33,070 nucleotides of DNA from Deltaproteobacteria bacterium (lineage in GTDB: Bacteria > Myxococcota_A > UBA9160 > UBA6930): the NCBI GenBank assembly GCA_019312665.1, contig JAFDCZ010000019.1:1-33070 (forward strand), given 5' to 3'. Both the position numbers and the translations under genes were made by a program. The notes under the pieces are model-generated. The model did no database searches. It was not told where the DNA came from and saw only the letters and a list, made by a program, of their open reading frames with translations. Positions within the stretch are counted from its first letter, which is position 1. The number at the start of each line of letters is the position of its first letter. Of this stretch, positions 24,178 to 31,200 are shown piece by piece.

Positions 24178-26317
24178 GCAACCGGTCCATGAACAGACGC
24201 CGAGCAGCGCGGATCGCCCGGAAGCCTACTGGCTCGCTGCCGTGGTCAAAACGCACGCGGGCGCGGCTGCCGAGGCCGGGCGCCTGTGCGCCGTCGGCGA
24301 GCTGGACGTCGAACTGAAAGAGCGCCTCGAGAGCGGTCAAGCCCTGCTGGTCGCGACTATCAACGGCGAGGCCTCCGCCGCCGGCAGCTCCGAGCGCAAG
24401 GCTCGGCAACCGATCCGTCGCCTGGGGAACCTCTCGCTCGAGGCTCGCAGCGATCGAATGACCGATGCCAGGCAGGCGTACGCTCACCGCCTCGGTGGAA
24501 CCGCGTACCCAGGCCGCGTCCTCTTGCTGCACCACGACACGAATCGTGGAAGGACCGTCCACGTCGAGGTAGCCGATCACGGCGCCCTTCTCGAAGAAGC
24601 GATCGGGCAGATCCTCGACCCGCGGCAACACGAAACGACCCGCCACCTCGGCTCGTACGATCCCCTCCCCATGACGCTCCCGTGCGCGGGCCAGCTCGGC
24701 GCGCACCAAGGCCAGCTCTTCCCGCGCCACCTCTGCGCCGACCCGATCCCGGAGCAACCTCGATTCAACCCGCGCGCGCGCCTCGCGTTCGCGAGCCTCG
24801 AGGACGCGAACCTCCGCGGCCATCAGATCGTCGTGGATCTCAAGCAGCGGTGTGCCGGGCTGCACAGCGCTGCCGGGCGCGGCGAGGATCTCTACGACGA
24901 CCCCTGTAGCTCCTGCCTTCACCTGCGCTTGCTCCGGCAGCCAAACGACCCCGTCGCTCACCGTCCACATCGGGAATGGCAACACGAAAAGCACCAGCAG
25001 CACACCGGCGATGGCAGCGACCGCGCGACCGGCTGCCTGCAGCGGCCGCTCGCCGATCCGTGGATCGTGGCGCAGCATGATCACACCGCGTGCGGCCGGC
25101 ACGACGACCTGCAGTAGCAGCGACCAGATCGCAAGTGCGACACCCACGCTGAAGAACTTCCCGGCGATGAACAGCGCGATCGTAACCGTCAGGATGATCC
25201 TGTAGACGAAGGCAAGCACTGCGTAGGTCGCAAGCCAGGGTCGCTCGCCGGGTGCCATGCCCACAGGCCGGCGCTCTGGCAGGCCCAGGAGCCGGGTCTC
25301 GGCGAGGTAGCGCAGGTACTTGTTCGCGCGGGTTGCCAGGTTCGGGATCTCGAGGGCATCGGCAAGGACGTAGTAGCCGTCGAAGCGGATCAGAGGGTTG
25401 CCGTTGAAGAGCAGCGTGGAGATGCCGCCAATGGCCATCACCTGGAAGGCGGCCAGCTTGACGATCCCGGGCGACACGGCGAGCCAGAGGAACAGCGCCA
25501 GCGCGGCGAGCCCCAGCTCGACGATCACGCCGGCAGCACCCACCACCATGCGCGCGCGCTTGCTCGGAAAGGCCGCAGTGGCCGACGCATCCACGTAGGG
25601 CACCGGCATGCCGAGCAGCAGCATCAGACCGATTTCGTGGACCGGCGCACCCCAATGCTTGGCAGCGAAAGCATGGCCGAGTTCGTGGAGCGCCTTCACC
25701 AGCGGGTAGAGCAAGACCAACATCACCACGCTCTTCGGATCCCAGAGTGTGTCGCGAGTGTAGGCGACCAGGGCATCCATGTTGCGCAGCGCCATCACTG
25801 CCGCCATGGCTACGAGTGCACACCAGCTGAACCAGGCAATGCGCGTGAAGAGCGGAGCGACGCGCTGGTGATGGCGCTCGAGCCAGGCATCCGCATCCCA
25901 CAGCGGCAGGCGTACATAGAGCGGATTCTTGAAGCGCTGGCCGAGCCCATGCTGTTTCTGGTGTTGAACGTTGCGGGCGAAGAGCTGGCCGGTGTCCGGC
26001 GGGACGTCGCAGAGCATCGTGTCGGCGCTGTGGAGCTGGGCTAGCAACGTGATCATCTGGCCTTGATTTGGCGCGTCGTCGCCCAGATGGTCGAGAGCGG
26101 CGGCCCAGATCTCCGCCACACTGCGCTCGCCGTCCATCAGCGAGATCACGTAGTGGGCGGTCGGCGCAAATCGGTGCTGCTGCGGGGAGACCGGATTTTC
26201 GAGCACGTACCAGCGCTGCCCGCGATAGACGTGGCGATGGATGCGAACGTGGGTGCGCAACCGCGGCCGCAGCTCGGCGACCCGGTACCAGAACGGACTG
26301 AAGAGTCGCTCGCCCAC
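24170..26317 (-). CDS. PqqD-like / M50 peptidase-like membrane protein fused to a HlyD (lipoyl) domain
   Basis: The protein has 715 aa from GTG 26317, whose G is shared with the TAG stop of the preceding gene. A longer frame starts at TTG 26353. Order: an N-terminal PqqD-like winged domain (about 30-105), then a multi-spanning membrane domain of the M50 site-2-protease type. That domain has H-E-L-G-H at 211-215 and the distal metal motif N-P-L-I-R-F-D-G-Y-Y at 307-316. Next come two or three more TM segments to about 460, then a periplasmic biotinyl-lipoyl/HlyD section with a coiled coil rich in A, R and E (about 480-715). Both zinc motifs are intact. The fusion suggests a channel or processing component joined to an adaptor. 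Confidence 0.9.
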   Translation of the reverse strand: MGERLFSPFWYRVAELRPRLRTHVRIHRHVYRGQRWYVLENPVSPQQHRFAPTAHYVISLMDGERSVAEIWAAALDHLGDDAPNQGQMITLLAQLHSADTMLCDVPPDTGQLFARNVQHQKQHGLGQRFKNPLYVRLPLWDADAWLERHHQRVAPLFTRIAWFSWCALVAMAAVMALRNMDALVAYTRDTLWDPKSVVMLVLLYPLVKALHELGHAFAAKHWGAPVHEIGLMLLLGMPVPYVDASATAAFPSKRARMVVGAAGVIVELGLAALALFLWLAVSPGIVKLAAFQVMAIGGISTLLFNGNPLIRFDGYYVLADALEIPNLATRANKYLRYLAETRLLGLPERRPVGMAPGERPWLATYAVLAFVYRIILTVTIALFIAGKFFSVGVALAIWSLLLQVVVPAARGVIMLRHDPRIGERPLQAAGRAVAAIAGVLLVLFVLPFPMWTVSDGVVWLPEQAQVKAGATGVVVEILAAPGSAVQPGTPLLEIHDDLMAAEVRVLEAREREARARVESRLLRDRVGAEVAREELALVRAELARARERHGEGIVRAEVAGRFVLPRVEDLPDRFFEKGAVIGYLDVDGPSTIRVVVQQEDAAWVRGSTEAVSVRLPGIGHSIAASLEREVPQATDRLPSLALGAAGGGGLAVDSRDQQGLTALEALFQFDVQLADGAQAPGLGSRARVRFDHGSEPVGFRAIRAARRLFMDRLRV

Positions 26318-28095
26318 TAGGGAACCCAGGCCCACCAGGCCATGCGCAGCCAATCGAGGGCCGAGTGGGTCCAGATCCAGAGCAGGCTGCGGCGTCCCAC
26401 GTCGATCTTGGCCACGCCGTCCATGCCCGGCCGAAGACCGCTGCCGTCGCCCTCGAGGGCGGCCTCCACCCGGAAGAAGCTGCGTCCCTCCTCGGCGCTG
26501 GAAATCGGCGTCACCCGACGCACGATGAATGGCCTCGCCTCGCCGGGTAGCGCCTGGAGCGTGAGGCCGCCGACCTGGCCCGGCTCGACGAAGCCGATGT
26601 CTTGCCCGTCAACCTCGAGAGTGATGCGGTAATCATCCTGGGGCGCGACCTCGAACAGCACCTCACCCCGCTCTACCGGCGAGCCCAGGGACTGGGAAAG
26701 ATCGCCGCGCGTGATGACGCCGTCGAAGGGAGCCACGAGCCGGGTGCGGCGGCGTTGCTCGATGATCAACGCCAACTCCGCGTCCGCCTGCTCCACCTGG
26801 GCCTGGAGGATACGCACTTGGGAACGATCACGTTCGGCCATCGCGGCCCGTAGCTCCTTGCGACGCTGCTCGCGCTTCGCCTCCCACTTGCGCGCTTCGA
26901 GACGCAGGTCGGCGTCTTCGAGAACGCCTAACACTTCGCCCTTTTTCACGACATCGCCGGCCCGGTAGCGGCTCTCGGCCACGTACGCCTGCATCGGCGA
27001 GACGATCGCGCGTTGCACGATGCCCTCGAGCTGGGCGGGGGCAGCGATGCGATGGGTCGCGGGCAGGAGCGCCAGTGCGAGAAGCAGGAAGACTCCGAGG
27101 CCGAGTGTCAGACGAACATTCAGACGCTCGAGGCCTAGCGCATCAGGGAGGTCCTCCCGCAGGAGCAAGCGGACGCGCTCGCCGAACGACGCCTGATCGC
27201 GGTGGCGTAACCCAAGCACCGGGGCGAGCAGCGACACCAGCTGCTCGAGCCAGGCAAGGGTCCCCTTCGGCGGTCGCTGACCCGGGATGAACTCCACCAG
27301 CAGTGCGCCGGCTAGCGTTTCGTCATCCCGCAGGGGGAGGGTCCACACTCTCGCCAGGGCTTGCTCGTCGGCCAGGCGCCGATGGGCCGCAACCGCCAGC
27401 TGCGCCCCATCTTCGGGCGCCGGATAGACGATCACTGCATCCTGGTCGATGGCCTCCTGCATGGCAGCGACGATGTCACCTGCCAGACGCGAGCGGACGT
27501 CTAGCTGCGCCGTGTTGGAGACCGCGTCGAGCACGAGTTCATTGCCCTGGAAGCGCCCGAGACTGACCCGCTCGCAGCCAAGTTGGTGGGCGAGTTCGGT
27601 GGCAATGACGAGCGAGGTTGCGGAGACGGGACGGGATTCGAGCGCGACCGCGAGCAGATCGAGGGTACGTGCAACGTTCGGACTGCGGGCGCTCCGTCCC
27701 TTGGAGGCCTTGTCGCGCGGACCCTCCAGGCTCGAAGCCCAGCCCAACCAGCCGAGCCCGATGCGCAGGACATCGAGTGTTGCCGCCTGCTCGCGGGGGG
27801 TAGCACACGGGTGCTCCACCACCGCGGCCACATGCAGGCCACCGTACACTCCGGGCGCCGCAAGGAGGTCCTTCTCTTCGCCGCCCTTGACTACGGCGCG
27901 GGTTGCAGCCAGGGCGGCCGCGGCGGCGGGCCGGTGGCCTTCCGGATCGGGCAGGCCCAGTCCGAGGCCCGGGGGATGGATCGCGACCAGCTCCAGCGGG
28001 GCCTCCGGCGCCTTTCGCACCCATAAGGTGCCGCGAGCCGAACGGCCTCCAGACTCACACTGCCGGCTGAGCCAGGCTTGAAGGATGGGCTTCAT
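26317..28095 (-). CDS. GAF-domain protein with transmembrane helix and HlyD-type periplasmic adaptor
   Basis: The protein has 592 aa. Residues 1-120 are a soluble region of unclear fold. A GAF-like domain spans about 140-297 (L-V-I-A-T-E-L-A-H-Q-L-G-C-E-R-V-S-L-G-R and L-A-G-A-L-L-V-E-F). One TM helix lies at about 328-346, followed by a HlyD-like periplasmic part. That part has lipoyl halves around Y-R-A-G-D-V-V-K-K-G-E-V-L-G and L-V-A-P-F-D-G-V-I-T-R, a coiled coil between them and a beta barrel after. It is first in the minus-strand operon; its stop shares one base with the next start. A cytoplasmic sensor on a membrane fusion protein is unusual and suggests ligand-gated export. ATG 28095 has only a weak ribosome site. 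Confidence 0.88.
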   Translation of the reverse strand: MKPILQAWLSRQCESGGRSARGTLWVRKAPEAPLELVAIHPPGLGLGLPDPEGHRPAAAAALAATRAVVKGGEEKDLLAAPGVYGGLHVAAVVEHPCATPREQAATLDVLRIGLGWLGWASSLEGPRDKASKGRSARSPNVARTLDLLAVALESRPVSATSLVIATELAHQLGCERVSLGRFQGNELVLDAVSNTAQLDVRSRLAGDIVAAMQEAIDQDAVIVYPAPEDGAQLAVAAHRRLADEQALARVWTLPLRDDETLAGALLVEFIPGQRPPKGTLAWLEQLVSLLAPVLGLRHRDQASFGERVRLLLREDLPDALGLERLNVRLTLGLGVFLLLALALLPATHRIAAPAQLEGIVQRAIVSPMQAYVAESRYRAGDVVKKGEVLGVLEDADLRLEARKWEAKREQRRKELRAAMAERDRSQVRILQAQVEQADAELALIIEQRRRTRLVAPFDGVITRGDLSQSLGSPVERGEVLFEVAPQDDYRITLEVDGQDIGFVEPGQVGGLTLQALPGEARPFIVRRVTPISSAEEGRSFFRVEAALEGDGSGLRPGMDGVAKIDVGRRSLLWIWTHSALDWLRMAWWAWVP

Positions 28096-28290
28096 CGCTC
28101 ATTCCATCGGCAAGCAGGCAGGGTTTCGTGAGTCTTTCTAGGGAGTTGAGAGCCATTTGCGCATTTTGAAGGGTGCTTTTCAACACGTTTCGATCAAGGG
28201 CTGCCGTTGGGGCTCCGATGAGGGAGGAAGCTGGTCACTCGTCTCGTAAGGACTTGGCTGACACGGCGGGATTCGTCCGAGGAGTGGCCC
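28096..28290. promoter_or_regulatory. divergent promoter region between secretion operon and giant surface protein
   Basis: These 195 nt separate the two divergent transcripts and are less GC-rich than the flanks. An inverted repeat TTGAA-N8-TTCAA lies at 28166-28183. GAGGAG at 28279-28284 is the ribosome site of the ATG at 28291. No convincing sigma70 pair or c-di-GMP riboswitch was seen. Confidence 0.4.
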
Positions 28291-31200
28291 ATGGCCCGTC
28301 GCAGAGGTCATCAGAAGAAGCCGCAGCCGGAGCAGCCCTCCGGCTGCCCGCGGCTCGAGGCCCTCGAGCCGCGGGTCCTGCTCTCGACCTTTACCGTCGC
28401 TCTCGACGCCGATGCGCTCGACGGCACGCTACACAGCGCTGACACAGGAACCGGTGCGATCGAATTCCGGCTCGACGAGACCAACCTCACGGCTTCCATG
28501 GAGCAGGCAGTTGCGGAGCGCCGTATCGAGCTGGTCTTCGTCGATACAGGCGTCGAGGGCTACGAGGCGCTGGTCGACGATCTGCGCTCGTCGAGCTCCG
28601 AGACCCGCAGCCTCGAAGTCTTTCTACTCGATCCCGAGCTCGACGGCATCGAGCAGATCAGCGACATCCTGGCCGATTACGAGGGCCTCGACGCAATCCA
28701 CATCATCTCCCACGGCAGCGAGGGAGCCGTGCAGCTGGGCGACGTCCAGATCTCGGGCACGACGCTTTCGAGCTACGAGAGCGCCTTGATCGGCTGGGCC
28801 GACAGCCTCGCCGAGGACGCCGACCTGCTCTTCTACGGATGCGACCTGGCGGGGGGCGAGAACGGCGAGGCGCTGGTCGGCTCCATCGCGAAGCTCACCG
28901 GCGCGAACGTCGCGGCGAGCGCCGACCTGACTGGCGCCGAGGCGCTAGGCGGCGACTGGGATCTGGAGTACGCAACCGGTCGGATCGACACGGATTTAGC
29001 CCTCGGCAGCGAGACCCGATCCGAGTGGACCGGCGTTCTGGCCGTCAACACGGCCCCTGTCAACACCTTACCCAGCGTCCAGAGCATCGATGTGGGCGCG
29101 ACCCTCGTCTTCTCCGCCGCCAACAGCAATCCCATCTCGGTCAGCGACGGCGATGCCGATGGCGCCGACGTGGAAGCGACCCTGAGTGTCGGCAACGGAA
29201 CGCTGAACCTGGCGCAGACGACCGGCCTCGCTTTCTCGACCGGAGATGGAGCCGCCGATGCCGCGATGACGTTCACCGGCACGGTGACAGACATCAATTC
29301 AGCTCTCGACGGATTGTCGTATAGCTTCGACATCGGCTTCAACGGCACGGATACCCTCACGCTCACCACCCAGGACCTGGGCAACACGGGAACTCCGCCG
29401 CTCGATCAAGATGCGAACATCCAGGTGAAATACACCTTTGCGGTGGACGGGACGGACGAGATCGGTTCGAACGACGCGACCCTCGTCAACGGGGCGTCCG
29501 TCGTGGTCGATGCGGAGCGGGGATCCGTTCTCGACCTCGATGGTTCCGACGACTACGCCTCCGTTCCCGTCGGCGTGACCAGCGGCCTGTCCCAGTTCAG
29601 CTTCAGCTTCTGGGTGAAGACCACGGAGAGCGGGACGGCCGGGAACTACTGGCAACTGCCGACGCTGATGGGAATCGAGACGCCGGGGTTCGGTACCGAG
29701 GACTTCAGTGTCACGACGAACGCTGGCTACATCGGTTTCTGGACCGGGCTCTCGGGTGCGACCGACGACAACTATCTTTCGACGACCACCCAGATCAACG
29801 ACAACAGCTGGCATCAGATCACCGTCTCGAACGACGGCTCCAACGCAAGTCTCTACGTCGACGGCGCGTTCGAGGCCTCTCTGCAAACGGGAAACGGGCT
29901 GGATGCGTACAGCGTGTACATCGGCGCCCAGGACAGCAAGGGAAATGACAAGAACCACCACCAGGGCCAGTACGACGACGTCCGCATCTTCGACCGGGCG
30001 TTGACGACGCTGGAGGCCGAGGAACTCTACTCAGGGCTTCGGGACACCGACACGGTGACAATCCAGCACCGGCCCACGGCCGCCGACAAGACCGTATCGA
30101 CCTCCGAAGACACGGCCTACACGTTCCTGGCCAGCGACTTCAACTTCGCCGACGTGAATGGCGACAGCCTCACCAAGGTGAAGATCACCTCACTCGAGAG
30201 CAATGGCGCCTTGCAACTCGGTGGCTTCGATGTCGTGCTCGATCAAGAGGTTGCGATCAGCGATATCGATGCTGGCAACCTGAAGTTCATCCCAGCACCC
30301 GACGAGAACGGATCGGGATACGACTCCTTCGAGTTCGAGGTTCACGACGGCACCGCCTACAGCAGTTCCGCCTATCTCATGACGTTGAACGTCACGCCAG
30401 TGAACGATGCGCCGGTTGCGGTGGACGACGCCGATACCGTTCTCGAGGGCGGCAACGTCACGATCGACCTCGCCGGCAACGACACCGACGCCGACGATGG
30501 CCTCGACCTCAGCTCGATTGCCATTGTGAGCGCACCTGCCAACGGCTCCGTGTTGGTGAACGGTGACGGCACGATCACCTACACGCACAACGGCTCCGAG
30601 ACGATCTCGGACTCGTTTACCTACACGATCAAGGATCTCAGCGGCGCGGTCTCCAACACGGCCACGGTCGATGTCACGATCGACCTGATCAATGAGGCAC
30701 CGATCAACACGGTGCCCGGACTGCAGCTGACCGATGAAGGCGTCGCGATCTTCTTTTCCGGTGCCGGCGGGAACCCGTTCTCGATCAGCGACGTCGATGC
30801 CGCCAGTGGTGACATGGAGGTCACGCTGAACGCGACCAACGGAACCTTGACGCTCGGAAGCCTTGTCAACCTCGTCTTCTCCGCGGGCGATGGCAGCGAC
30901 GATGCCACGATGGTCTTCACGGGCAGTGTCGCGGATGTCAACAATGCCCTGGAAGGCATGCGCTTCGATCCTACAGATGCCGGCGCGGCCAGTGTCCAGA
31001 TCATCACGGATGATCAGGGCAACACAGGCTCGGGTGGCCCCTATATCGCGGACGACACGATCGCCATTACGGTTGGCGAGATCGCTCCGGTTCTGTCGAT
31101 CTCCGGCGCTCCCACGGTCGTTGCAGGCCAGGCCTACACGCTGACGCTGAGCGCCAGCGATCCGGGGGACGACACGATTTCGGGTTGGACCATCAACTGG

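Noticed and set aside
28096..28290. c-di-GMP riboswitch upstream of the giant gene
   Set aside because: The region was read for the GEMM conserved core and none was found on either strand.
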